A stretch of DNA of 64,000 nt, from positions 61,297 through 125,296 of the forward strand of contig CAZTHK010000011.1 in the NCBI GenBank assembly GCA_964613215.1, written 5' to 3'. The stretch's first letter is position 1. Each line of letters begins with the position of its first letter. The position numbers and the translations under genes were made by a program. The notes under the pieces are model-generated. The model was not told where the DNA came from and did not search any database. It worked only from the letters and a program-made list of their open reading frames with translations. Below are positions 52,009-60,209 of the stretch, one piece after another. Origin of the DNA: CAZTHK01 sp964613215. GTDB taxonomy: Bacteria > Krumholzibacteriota > Krumholzibacteriia > Krumholzibacteriales > CAZTHK01.

Positions 52009-52956
52009 ATGAGAGGCGGTGTCGAAATGAAGGATAGAATGATAATTCACGATGAATTCAATTCATCGGCAAAAGTAGTTTTGAGCAATGGTGATTGTCT
52101 TAATTTACTAAAGAAAATCCCGGATGGTTCAATCCAACTAATTATTACTTCACCTCCATATAATATTGGAAAAGAATATGAAAGAAAATTAAAACTTGAA
52201 AAGTATATTGAACAACAAGAGAAAGTTATTGACGAATGCATAAGGGTTTTGTCTGATTCTGGCAGTATTTGCTGGCAGGTAGGGAATTACGTTGATAAAG
52301 GATCAATTATACCATTGGATACAATTCTTTATCCAATATTTGCAAAACGTAATTTAAAAATGAGAAACCGTATTATATGGCATTTTGGTCACGGTCTTCA
52401 TTGTAAAAACCGGTTTTCTGGAAGATATGAAACGGTAATTTGGTTTACAAAGAGTGATAATTACCATTTTAACCTGGATCCAGTACGTGTACCCCAGAAA
52501 TATCCCAAAAAGAAACATTTCAAAGGAGAAAAACGAGGACAATACTCTTGCAATCCTCTTGGCAAGAATCCCAGTGACGTATGGATGATTCCCAATGTAA
52601 AGAGCAATCATGTTGAAAAAACGATACATCCATGTCAATTCCCTGTTGAATTAATTGAACGGTTTGTTCTGTCTATGACAAAGGAAGAAGATTGGGTGTT
52701 TGATCCTTTCGTTGGAACTGGAACTTCGATTATTGCTGCTATTCGCCATAACAGAAGAGGCGCGGGCGCAGAAACTGAAGACAAATATGTCAAATTAGCC
52801 AGGAAAAGGATAAATATGGAGATGGATGGGGTTCTTCGAACACGCCCCATGAATAAACCAATCTATGATCCAAATAGTAGTGAAAACAGCTTGAATAGGC
52901 ACTGCCAGGAAAGAAGAAACGAAAACAAACAATTGCATCTGTTGGAGAGTGAATAG
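52009..52956 (+). CDS. Type II DNA methyltransferase (N4-cytosine/N6-adenine, beta-class order)
   Basis: A 315-residue DNA methyltransferase. The catalytic motif IV TSPPYNIG comes first (residues 47-54) and the SAM-binding motif I DPFVGTGTS late (~225), the permuted beta-class order. It protects host DNA from the adjacent nuclease by methylating the same site, for a BglII/BstYI-type partner within a GATC core. AGAGGGGG precedes the ATG by about five bases. The gene is markedly richer in A and T than its neighbours, as is the next one, a sign of lateral acquisition. Confidence 0.93.
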   Translation: MRGGVEMKDRMIIHDEFNSSAKVVLSNGDCLNLLKKIPDGSIQLIITSPPYNIGKEYERKLKLEKYIEQQEKVIDECIRVLSDSGSICWQVGNYVDKGSIIPLDTILYPIFAKRNLKMRNRIIWHFGHGLHCKNRFSGRYETVIWFTKSDNYHFNLDPVRVPQKYPKKKHFKGEKRGQYSCNPLGKNPSDVWMIPNVKSNHVEKTIHPCQFPVELIERFVLSMTKEEDWVFDPFVGTGTSIIAAIRHNRRGAGAETEDKYVKLARKRINMEMDGVLRTRPMNKPIYDPNSSENSLNRHCQERRNENKQLHLLESE

Positions 52957-52974
52957 TTTGGAGATATTCTAAAA

Positions 52975-53586
52975 GTGAAGATTATTGAAACATATTCGCA
53001 TTTAAATGGCCTTGAATATTTGATTGTTCATGAGAAAGAATTATGGAATCAGGTCAGGGAAGTTATAGCATCTGTAGATGCTGAAAAATGTAAGACTAAA
53101 AAATCGAAAGAAAAAACTATGAAGGGCAAAATGTTATACAGCCCAGCAGATATGAACGCAGAATTTAAACGGTTATTACTGAAATCAGAATGGCGTGAAA
53201 GCAGGGTCTCTTACTGGGTAACAAAAGACTCTAAACTTATCAGAAAAACACTTTCTCTTGATACTAACCAGCAAAAGAAAGAAATTGAAGCAAGTGGGCA
53301 AACTCCTATTTATAGTTATAATCAGACGGACTTTATTAGGAACAGAGTAGCGATCGAAGTGCAATTCGGGAAATATGCTTTCGTTGCTTATGATTTATTT
53401 GTGAAACACCTGGCTTTTTATGTAGGAAACAAAATTGATGTTGGAATTGAAATACTACCCATGAAATCTCTTCAATTGGAGATGAGTTCGGGTGTTCCCT
53501 ATTATGAAGGGGAACTTTACAATGTAATTAGGCAGGGCAGAGGTGTACCAGCAGTGCCCTTAGTAATCATTGGAATAGAACCATAA
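52975..53586 (+). CDS. BglII/BstYI-family type II restriction endonuclease
   Basis: A 203-residue nuclease. The core NQTDFIRNRVAIEVQFGKYAF in part carries Asp119, Glu128 and Gln130, the same D-x8-E-x-Q spacing as the BglII active site. FVKHLAFYVGNKIDVGIEILP and GVPYYEGELYNVIRQGRGVP match family motifs. Relatives cleave AGATCT or RGATCY; the exact site here cannot be deduced, and such sites do occur in this window. A GTG start at 52975 follows the methyltransferase by 18 bases, with GGAGAT rather far upstream. AT-rich like its partner. Confidence 0.9.
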   Translation: MKIIETYSHLNGLEYLIVHEKELWNQVREVIASVDAEKCKTKKSKEKTMKGKMLYSPADMNAEFKRLLLKSEWRESRVSYWVTKDSKLIRKTLSLDTNQQKKEIEASGQTPIYSYNQTDFIRNRVAIEVQFGKYAFVAYDLFVKHLAFYVGNKIDVGIEILPMKSLQLEMSSGVPYYEGELYNVIRQGRGVPAVPLVIIGIEP

Positions 53587-53729
53587 CACAGCAGATGCCA
53601 CATAATAGGTTAATAGAGCAATTGGCATATTAGCCGCAAAGGCAAATCAATAGAAGAGTATTCCGGCAATCCTGAAAAGCAGGATATGCAGGCATTTTAT
53701 TCATGGTGAAAAACAGGGATAGAACATAT

Positions 53730-55619
53730 TCAAAAATCAAATGGTGAGATGTAATCCCCCAGTTTTCCCCGGGCTTCGGTCAACCGGTTCTTCTGCTCCT
53801 CTATATGAACGAAGACCTTATCGGGGGTATCGGCAACCCTCTCCCTGAAGATCTTTACCATCCTGTCCATCTTGGCAAGGTTCTCCGGGATCCTGATGGT
53901 GAACTGCCTGATATAGTCCTCTCTGGAGTAATCTCTTTCGAACACCTGTTTCACCAGTTTCCTGAGATCCTGGTAGCGGGGTATATATCCGGTAGGTGTT
54001 TCTATCCCTTCTGCCTCACCGTTCACCTTCAGGTCCATCCACTTAAGCCATACCTTCTTGTCATTCTTGTCATTGAGCCAATTGCCATCCTGGTCCTTCA
54101 GGAAGTAATTAACTGCAAAAATCCGGGGAGGATTATCCACCTGCTTCCCGAAATCGAGATTGTTCTGCACATACTTTCCTATGGGCAGGGAAAGAAAATC
54201 CAGATTGGACATGGGATTGAATTTTCTTACTCCCTCCTCCCCCAGGGTGGCTGCGGTGGTCTCCGATTCCAGGCAGGCACCATACATGACAATCCCGTGT
54301 TCCCAGCCGAACGATTCCTTGACCGGCACGGAGGTATTATAATCCCTCCCCCCGTAAATTACTCCATCCACCACCACCCCTTCAGGGGCATGAAGCTTTG
54401 AATCGGCGTTTTCAAGGATATCCATTCTGAAGGTAAACCTGGCGTTCTTGTGAGATGGATCTATGGTGTTACCATCCCGGTCCTTCTTCCCCCGGTACCA
54501 TTCGCCGGAATGATTTACTCCCTCCTCCGGAACTTCGCCGGGTTTGCCATTCCAGTAATTCTGCCCGTTTTCCACAACCAGCTGATTGGTGAATATAACT
54601 TCGTTGGGGCCGGTTATGGCCTTCCACTGGATGGGGTCCTCCTCGGGATTGATTCCCTGAATAATGCCAAAAACCCCCGCCTCTACATTCACCGCCCGGG
54701 TATCACCCTCTATGTTTTTCAGATAGGCAATATCATCTCCCACTATCTTCTCCCCCTCCAGCATGGCAGTGGATGTCTTGCCACACATGGATGGAAAGGC
54801 TCCGGTAAAGTAGGTAGTCCTGCCGGCGGGCCCGTTAACTCCCATTACCAGCATATGCTCGGTAAGCCACTTCTCCTCCGCCGCTCTGTGTATGGCCAGA
54901 CGCATAGCCAGCTTCTTCAGCCCGATGCTGTTTCCCCCGTACTGATTGTTGGCGCTGTAAACCGTTTCATCCTCCAGATCTATATACACCCTCCTCTCCT
55001 CTATGTTGCTGCTTACCAGCAGCCCCAGCCCGGCCTCCTCCAGCCGTCCCTGGGAATGGACGAATCTGAAGAAATCCATATCAGGACCGCCCCGGAGGAA
55101 TTCCTGATAACCCTGACGGTAGAGGAGATCTTCACTGTGAGCCACATAGGCTGAATCGGTCATCTGTACACATGGTATGGAGAAGGGTGAATTCTGTGGT
55201 CCCAGGCAGTAGAATTTTATGTGAAGCTGGTGTCCCTCCATGATCCCATCCATTATTCCCCGGATCTCCCTCAATCCCTCCTCTTTGACTATGGAATTTA
55301 TTTCCGGGCCCAGGTTCTCGCCCGGCGGCAGAAGGAACCTGGTGTTTTCCTTGTCTCTGGCCTGGTCGAAGTATCCATCGAAATGGATGGTATGGCCGGG
55401 GGTTGCCAGTCTGGCTTCCTCCCTGTTTTTCAGGGCAGCCTCCCGGGTCCTTTCCAGGTCTTCTTCAGTATCGGCATAGACGGTGACTAGCCCGGGTTTG
55501 ACCAGCTCTATGAAATCGTGGATGAATGAGTGAACCTCCGGATTGTCAATCCGGCTTAGCTTCTCGAAATCTTCTTTCCGGAGAATCGACCGAAGATCGC
55601 CGGTAGGGTTGGAACTCAT
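53730..55619 (-). CDS. pckG: Phosphoenolpyruvate carboxykinase (GTP)
   Basis: About 629 residues of the GTP-dependent PEPCK, which converts oxaloacetate to PEP for gluconeogenesis or the reverse in fermentation. FPSMCGKTSTAML is the kinase P-loop with the hyper-reactive cysteine typical of the GTP form. GGRDYNTSVPVKESFGWEHG and MSNLDFLSLPIGKYVQNNLDFG in part are further family segments. The ATG at 55619 lies nine bases after GGGGGAG; an earlier ATG (55628) touches the SD. It stands alone between the R-M island and the peroxiredoxin. Confidence 0.95.
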   Translation of the reverse strand: MSSNPTGDLRSILRKEDFEKLSRIDNPEVHSFIHDFIELVKPGLVTVYADTEEDLERTREAALKNREEARLATPGHTIHFDGYFDQARDKENTRFLLPPGENLGPEINSIVKEEGLREIRGIMDGIMEGHQLHIKFYCLGPQNSPFSIPCVQMTDSAYVAHSEDLLYRQGYQEFLRGGPDMDFFRFVHSQGRLEEAGLGLLVSSNIEERRVYIDLEDETVYSANNQYGGNSIGLKKLAMRLAIHRAAEEKWLTEHMLVMGVNGPAGRTTYFTGAFPSMCGKTSTAMLEGEKIVGDDIAYLKNIEGDTRAVNVEAGVFGIIQGINPEEDPIQWKAITGPNEVIFTNQLVVENGQNYWNGKPGEVPEEGVNHSGEWYRGKKDRDGNTIDPSHKNARFTFRMDILENADSKLHAPEGVVVDGVIYGGRDYNTSVPVKESFGWEHGIVMYGACLESETTAATLGEEGVRKFNPMSNLDFLSLPIGKYVQNNLDFGKQVDNPPRIFAVNYFLKDQDGNWLNDKNDKKVWLKWMDLKVNGEAEGIETPTGYIPRYQDLRKLVKQVFERDYSREDYIRQFTIRIPENLAKMDRMVKIFRERVADTPDKVFVHIEEQKNRLTEARGKLGDYISPFDF

Positions 55620-55970
55620 TTTTCTCATCTCCCCCAGAGGTTAAGGGAAAATTTTACGCCTGCCTCCGCAGGGCTTCAGATTTATCATCCATAAGTTAAA
55701 CCATCCATGCTGCCGGTCAAGCATAAATCGTTAAAATAAAAAAGATTTTGCCATTTACCTAAAAAAACATCCAATGCAAGATTCATGTAAAACAACTTCG
55801 GAAAGATTAAATAATATATGAAGAAATTTAATAATTTTTATTGCATAAACGGCTATATGAAGAAAGTGCCGGATCTGCCCCCTGCCAGCGAAGGAATTCG
55901 ATAATAATTATTGCAAAAAATCCAGGGAGGTCTATAATCAGAATCCCTGAGGGAGAAAGGAGGCTCGAAT
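55620..55970. other. Divergent pckG/peroxiredoxin promoter region
   Basis: This 350-base AT-rich gap holds no gene. It contains the peroxiredoxin promoter (55911-55938). The pckG promoter must also lie here, but I see no clear pair of boxes for it. Confidence 0.45.
55911..55938 (+). promoter_or_regulatory. Promoter of the selenoprotein peroxiredoxin gene
   Basis: TTGCAA (55911-55916) and a perfect TATAAT (55933-55938) are separated by 16 bases. Transcription should begin near 55945, about 26 bases before the ATG, with AAGGAGG in between. Confidence 0.7.
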
Positions 55971-56693
55971 ATGCCTGAAGAATTCGATGCCAGTTGCGCC
56001 AGGCCTACCGGAGGCCCGGTGGGTGAGGCGGAGAAACCGGAAAAACAGGAGAAAGAGAAAGCCGAGAAGAAGAAGGAGGCCGCCATGATCAAGGTTGGTC
56101 AGAAAGCCCCTGATTTCATTGCTCCGGCATATCATCAGGGCAAATTCGTAAATGTTAAACTTTCCGAATATCTGGGCAAATGGGTACTGGTCTGTTTCTA
56201 CCCGGGTGATTTTACCTTTGTTTGAGCAACGGAAGTTTCGGCAGTTGCCGAAAAGTATTCCGAATTGCAGGAACTGGGAGTAGAGGTTCTTTCTGTCAGT
56301 GTGGACAGCGTTTTCGTACATAAGATGTGGGATGAAAACGAGCTCTCCAGGATGGTGGAGGGAGGCATTCCATTCCCCATGCTGTCCGACGGCGGCGGAA
56401 AGGTGGGCAGTATCTACGGCATTTATGATGAAAATGCGGGAACGGAAACAAGGGGACGGTTCATTATAGACCCCGACGGATTAATTCAGGGCTTTGAAGT
56501 TCTGACCCCGCCGGTAGGCAGAAATGTCGGCGAAACCCTCAGGCAGATTCAGGCATTTCAACTGGTTAGAAAAAGCAAGGGGAAGGAAGCCACACCTTCC
56601 GGATGGAAACCGGGCAAGAAAACACTCAAGCCCGGGCCCGGCCTGGTGGGCAATGTCTGGAAGGAATGGAAGACAGATATGGCCTTCGATTAA
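55971..56693 (+). CDS. AhpC-type peroxiredoxin with selenocysteine at the peroxidatic position
   Basis: A 240-residue protein if the in-frame TGA at 56223-56225 is read as selenocysteine (residue 85). The frame continues without a break on both sides. FYPGDFTFV-U-ATEVSAVAEKY places Sec exactly at the peroxidatic cysteine of AhpC/Prx1 proteins. GIPFPMLSD, RGRFIIDPDG and ILTPPVGRNV-like LTPPVGRNV confirm the family. It reduces peroxides. The usual resolving Cys of the VCPxxW segment is Thr208 (ATPSGWKPG), so it may work as a 1-Sec enzyme with an outside reductant; Cys9 and Cys75 remain. AAGGAGG precedes the ATG. A charged N-terminal extension (~40 residues) is unusual. Any tool stopping at TGA would split it. 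Confidence 0.9.
56223..56262 (+). promoter_or_regulatory. UGA selenocysteine codon with bSECIS-like hairpin
   Basis: After the TGA the sequence folds into a two-part stem: CGGAA/TTCCG (56230-56234 with 56258-56262), an internal loop, then TTTCGGC/GCCGAAA (56236-56242 with 56247-56253) with apical loop AGTT. The loop lies 17 bases after the UGA and has G as its second base, both as expected for a bacterial SECIS element bound by SelB. Selenocysteine machinery genes are not in the window. Confidence 0.8.
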
Positions 56694-56833
56694 ATTTATC
56701 TTAAAAGAAAGAGTGCACTTTCTAATCAGAGTGTTCTTATTCAACAGGTATGCACAAGGACCGTATTGTAACCTTAACCCGGAAAGCTGATGATCCGGAT
56801 TGAATGGGTTCGATCCCTGATTATGAATAAATA

Positions 56834-56866
56834 AAATCTCCCCGGTGTCGTCCCGGGGAGATTTTT
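56834..56866 (+). terminator. Rho-independent terminator after the peroxiredoxin gene
   Basis: AAATCTCCCCGG (56834-56845) pairs perfectly with CCGGGGAGATTT (56853-56864), loop of seven bases, followed by further T. It lies 140 bases after the stop codon at 56693. Confidence 0.85.
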
Positions 56867-57261
56867 CTGAACTTAATCCCTACAGAATCGGCGTGCCTAC
56901 ACTCTGACGGCATGCCTGTGCTCATAACAAGTTAAGAATCCTGCACTCCAATCCGGCCGTGCCGCTGGTTTTTCCGGATAATCCATAAGTGCAGCCGCCA
57001 TCGCTGCTGAGTGCAGGCTGATTGAAGAATCAGCCATAGTACCCATTTCCCTTCCAGCCGCCTGATAACATCCAAACAGTATCAGGCTGTACCGGCAAGA
57101 CATTATCATTGTCTTTCTGCCATGCGGGAACGAGTTTATGAATTAACCGGGTTACCCCGCTTACACTCCTATGCTTTATGTAAGTGCCTGCATTCCGCCA
57201 GTGCCTTACCAGCAGGGAACAGAGGGCTTCTAATACCATTAAGCCACAGATGGATCGAGTC
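56867..57261. other. Gene-poor stretch upstream of dodecin end
   Basis: I see no convincing gene in these ~395 bases. Two short overlapping minus-strand frames (56897-57109, 57030-57239) lack ribosome binding sites and do not resemble known proteins. They may be relics. Confidence 0.35.
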
Positions 57262-57471
57262 TTACTGCTGATACTTGAATGACAGCTTTATCTTGGCCCG
57301 GTACTGGACTATCTTCCCTTCCTCTATATGCATATCCAGTTTTTCCACCTCGGCGATTCTCAGATCCCTGAGATTTTTTCCGGCAGCCTCCACCGCGTTT
57401 GCCGCGGCCTTTTCCCACGAATCAGGACTGGTGCCAACCAGCTCGATTACCTTGTAGGTACTATCTGGCAT
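57262..57471 (-). CDS. Dodecin (flavin-binding storage protein)
   Basis: A 69-residue dodecin: YKVIELVGTSPDSWEKAAANAV, RDLRIAEVEKLDMHIEEGKI and YRAKIKLSFKYQ give the beta-alpha-beta-beta order and the conserved Trp that stacks on flavin. Twelve subunits form a hollow shell holding FMN, riboflavin or FAD and limit flavin-driven oxidative damage. AAAGGAG lies eight bases before the ATG at 57471; an open frame extends upstream, but similarity starts here and length is normal. It lies 160 bases after the encapsulin gene on the same strand. Confidence 0.93.
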   Translation of the reverse strand: MPDSTYKVIELVGTSPDSWEKAAANAVEAAGKNLRDLRIAEVEKLDMHIEEGKIVQYRAKIKLSFKYQQ

Positions 57472-57633
57472 AATTATCTCTCCTTTCGCTGACTCGGTTA
57501 ACAGAAAACATCTCTCTCTTCGACTCCTGAAACTACAGAGTAAGCCTTTCCGGCCAAAAAGAACAGCAAAAAAGTTCTTCTTATCCGGAGTCCGGAGCAC
57601 GCCGGCAGAGCCAGCTCTGCACCGTACAGGATT

Positions 57634-58425
57634 CTATCTATAGACCACCACCGCAGCCGGCTCAACCACCCGGAAGGTGAATGACTCTACGAAGAACAGC
57701 TTCACCTTCCCGCTGTCGTGGCTCTCATAACCTATGGACAGATCAACTCCCAGAGTCAGGATGAAGTCTTCCCCCCTCTCCGATACGAGGAACATCTCCT
57801 TGACATGGGGTGTAGCTATGATCTCTCCGCCCAGGGTCTCTTCTATCTGCCTGCGGAGTGGATAGCCTTTGTGTTCGGCCAGGACGTTTTGCCACAGGGC
57901 CGTATTCATCACCGCCGTATATGGTCCCTCCACCGAGGCATTCTTCATCATGGTTACTCCGGAGGAGAGAGCTGCCAGTATCTTATCCGATCTCTTGGGG
58001 ATAGCCTGAACCTTATGAGCGGTCCCTTTTTTAAGCCCTTCGATGTTTGCCTTGTTGAGACCATAATATATGCTGTTCTCTTCAAACTGAGCCATTTCCT
58101 CCACCGCATCCTCCATGGGGCCCAGGTCTGCATCCACCGATCCCCGGCTGATACCATCCAGCTCTTCCACGCTCAACCGGAAGGGCATCTTTACCTCAAT
58201 CAGTGGTTGAATCTGATGGATCCTGCTCTCCGGTCCGTTCTTTTTGCTGGTCAGCTTTTCTGTCTTGCCCAGAGTCACAGCCCCGTAGTCCCACCCCTTC
58301 GGCTCGCCCACATCCACAAAGCGCCTGGCGGTCAGGGCCTGTCCAAATAACAACTTCGCCTGCTCGCTTATCTCCGCCCAGGCTTCATCGGAGACAGGAG
58401 CCATAGATTGTCGAAGTATATCCAT
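57634..58425 (-). CDS. Encapsulin shell protein (family 1)
   Basis: A 263-residue HK97-fold shell protein. MDILRQSMAPVSDEAWAEI is the N-terminal arm that binds cargo peptides. ARRFVDVGEPKGWDYGAV, GSVDADLGPMEDAVEEMAQFE and FSIGYESH-like LSIGYESHDSGKV are encapsulin signatures, as is the end, VESFTFRVVEPAAVVVY. It self-assembles into a nanocompartment in the cytoplasm. AAAGGAG precedes the ATG. It lies 23 bases after the ferritin-like cargo gene, so shell and cargo are made together. Length is usual for family 1. Confidence 0.95.
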   Translation of the reverse strand: MDILRQSMAPVSDEAWAEISEQAKLLFGQALTARRFVDVGEPKGWDYGAVTLGKTEKLTSKKNGPESRIHQIQPLIEVKMPFRLSVEELDGISRGSVDADLGPMEDAVEEMAQFEENSIYYGLNKANIEGLKKGTAHKVQAIPKRSDKILAALSSGVTMMKNASVEGPYTAVMNTALWQNVLAEHKGYPLRRQIEETLGGEIIATPHVKEMFLVSERGEDFILTLGVDLSIGYESHDSGKVKLFFVESFTFRVVEPAAVVVYR

Positions 58426-58448
58426 AGTTTACTCCTTTTCTTTCCTGT

Positions 58449-58802
58449 TTACAGCTTTCCGATGCCCAGATCGGATCCGCGGGAACTGTGATTGTTTCCT
58501 TCTTCCTCCTCTTCACCCTCCTCAATGGATGTAATATCCTGCTGGGTAAAAAGATAATCCCGCAGGTTCTCATCCCAACCGTCCATATTTCTGCGCAGCC
58601 ACTCCAGAAGCATGCTGGCATGCTCCATCTCCTCCTCCATATTATGAAGCAGAATCTTCTTAAGCTCCGCCCTGGCTGTAACATCGGCACGCTGCCTGTA
58701 CCAGTCGATAGCTTCGATCTCCTCCTTGAGGCTGTTGAGGGCCCTGGTGTAATCCTTACATTCCTCGCTCAATTCGTTCTCGGCTTCGTGATAATCCGGC
58801 AT
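58449..58802 (-). CDS. Encapsulated ferritin (EncFtn) cargo protein
   Basis: A 117-residue ferritin-like protein with two helices. Glu28, Glu58 and His61 (EEIEAIDWY; HNMEEEMEHA) match the Glu-Glu-His iron site of EncFtn, which forms its ferroxidase centre at a subunit interface. A flexible acidic linker (EEGEEEEEG) leads to the C-terminal SDLGIGKL, a close match to encapsulin targeting peptides. It oxidises Fe(II) so that iron is stored in the shell encoded next. GGAGGAGGTGAG precedes the ATG. Lacking a four-helix bundle it cannot store iron alone. Confidence 0.93.
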   Translation of the reverse strand: MPDYHEAENELSEECKDYTRALNSLKEEIEAIDWYRQRADVTARAELKKILLHNMEEEMEHASMLLEWLRRNMDGWDENLRDYLFTQQDITSIEEGEEEEEGNNHSSRGSDLGIGKL

Positions 58803-59257
58803 GGTCTCACCTCCTCCGGTTTGATATTAATTAAATTTATTTCCTTTATATGGTTAAGCGTCCCGCTCCCCCAGCCCGGCGTCCCACGAAGAGAACCTGG
58901 CCGCAGTTTCTGGATATCCGGGGGCAGCCGGAAACACTTTTTTTCAAAAAAAGTCTCCGTTTGAAGCTTTCCTGACAAATTGTATTCATCCATCTGGAAT
59001 CAAGCTGAACCCGCTTCTCCGGGTACCCTATAAGTCCACCATACTCAGCTGGTTAATCAATCCCTCCCCGGGCCGGTTTTAACCTGGATAAATATAAAGA
59101 CAACCCCCTGGTACCCTGAACCGGGCTATCATCCTCTTCAACCAGCCCGGCTTAATCCGTCAACGACAACTATTGATAACTTATAAATCAAATTCCTGAA
59201 AAACTCAAGACGGATTAAAGTAGAAGTTGATTGAACACAGTAAAATGGAGAAACAGG
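58803..59257. other. Intergenic region upstream of the encapsulin operon
   Basis: No convincing gene is seen. Notable are a perfect ACTTTTTTT-C-AAAAAAAGT hairpin (58936-58954) and a CCGGGCT/AGCCCGG hairpin with an 18-base loop (~59121-59150) lacking a T-run. The encapsulin operon promoter should lie near 58830-58870 (TATAAA and TTAATATC are present on the minus strand), but no full match was found. Confidence 0.4.
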
Positions 59258-60133
59258 CTACCCCACTGTCACCATGGCAATTCCGAACAGGGCCAGCAGA
59301 ACTGCTGCAGTTTTCCTCCTGGTGAAGGGTTCACCCAGAAACAGGGCGGCAAGTATGACGACATATATGGTGCTGGTCTGATTAAGGATGGCGGCAGTTC
59401 CCGCCCGGGTAAACTTCATCCCCCCCAGCCAGAATATCAGCGCCAGATAGGAACCCAGTATTGTACCGGTCAGGGAAAACTTCCAGTTTCTGGTGGGGCG
59501 GAATAACGCAAAATGCTCTCTCCTGTTCTTCGAAATCAGGGCTGCCGGTATAAGGGCGAACAGGCTTCCCAGCTGCCTGACCGTGGTGGCCCATATCAGG
59601 GGTGAATGGGACAGCACCGTCTTTGCAATAACCACCCCGAAGGCCAGCGTAGCCATTGCCCCCATACCCCATAAAAGCCCCACTGCCAGTTCCCTCCGGC
59701 TCAATTTCCCGGGAGGGGTGGCCCCTGAAGATATCACGATTGCCGTCACTATGAGCATCATCCCCCCTATCTGAATCAGCCCCACCTTCTCTCCCAGCAG
59801 GAGGAAGGCGAAAAATATAACAGATGGCGAGTACATGCAGTCCACCACTGCCATCAGCCCGGCTCCCACCAGATTGAGAGAGTGGTGAAACATGGTGTCG
59901 GATATGGCAATGGCAATAACACCGCTGGCAAACAGGATAAGATAATCCTGCAGTGGAGCCCGGTTCCATATATCCTCACCCATCACTTTCACCGTAATAA
60001 CCAGCAGAATGCTGGTTATCCCCACTCTGAAAAAGGTAAGACCAAAGGGTGGTATAGTCTTTCCCGACTTCTTAAAACATATTACTGCCACCGCCCATAT
60101 GAAAGCGGCAAGAAGGGCGAAAAGTTCTCCCAT
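59258..60133 (-). CDS. EamA/DMT-family permease
   Basis: A 291-residue inner-membrane transporter with ten predicted helices in two EamA repeats: LFALLAAFIWAVAVICFKKSG opens the first, VGLLWGMGAMATLAFGVVIAKT the second. SPSVIFFAFLLLGEKV and TSTIYVVILAALFLGEPF are the paired repeat ends (LGE motif). Members export or import amino acids, nucleosides or other metabolites; substrate unpredictable. GGGGAAA precedes the ATG. No partner gene is adjacent; a terminator separates it from the S46 peptidase. Confidence 0.92.
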   Translation of the reverse strand: MGELFALLAAFIWAVAVICFKKSGKTIPPFGLTFFRVGITSILLVITVKVMGEDIWNRAPLQDYLILFASGVIAIAISDTMFHHSLNLVGAGLMAVVDCMYSPSVIFFAFLLLGEKVGLIQIGGMMLIVTAIVISSGATPPGKLSRRELAVGLLWGMGAMATLAFGVVIAKTVLSHSPLIWATTVRQLGSLFALIPAALISKNRREHFALFRPTRNWKFSLTGTILGSYLALIFWLGGMKFTRAGTAAILNQTSTIYVVILAALFLGEPFTRRKTAAVLLALFGIAMVTVG

Positions 60134-60146
60134 ATCAGTTTCCCCG

Positions 60147-60176
60147 AAAAACCGGCGGGGGATTATCCCCCGCCGG
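60147..60176 (-). terminator. Rho-independent terminator after the S46 peptidase gene
   Basis: A perfect 12-bp stem, CCGGCGGGGGAT / ATCCCCCGCCGG (60152-60163 and 60165-60176) with a single-base nominal loop (in practice a few bases open). On the minus strand it is followed by TTTTT (60151-60147). It lies 34 bases after the S46 peptidase stop and just before the DMT gene. Confidence 0.85.
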
Positions 60177-60209
60177 CCGAAAAATACGAATCTCTGTCGA
60201 TTGTACCGG

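Noticed and set aside
56806..56817. GGGTTCGATCCC, resembling a tRNA T-arm
   Set aside because: The loop is one base too short for a standard T-loop with this stem, and no anticodon arm, D-arm or acceptor stem can be drawn around it.
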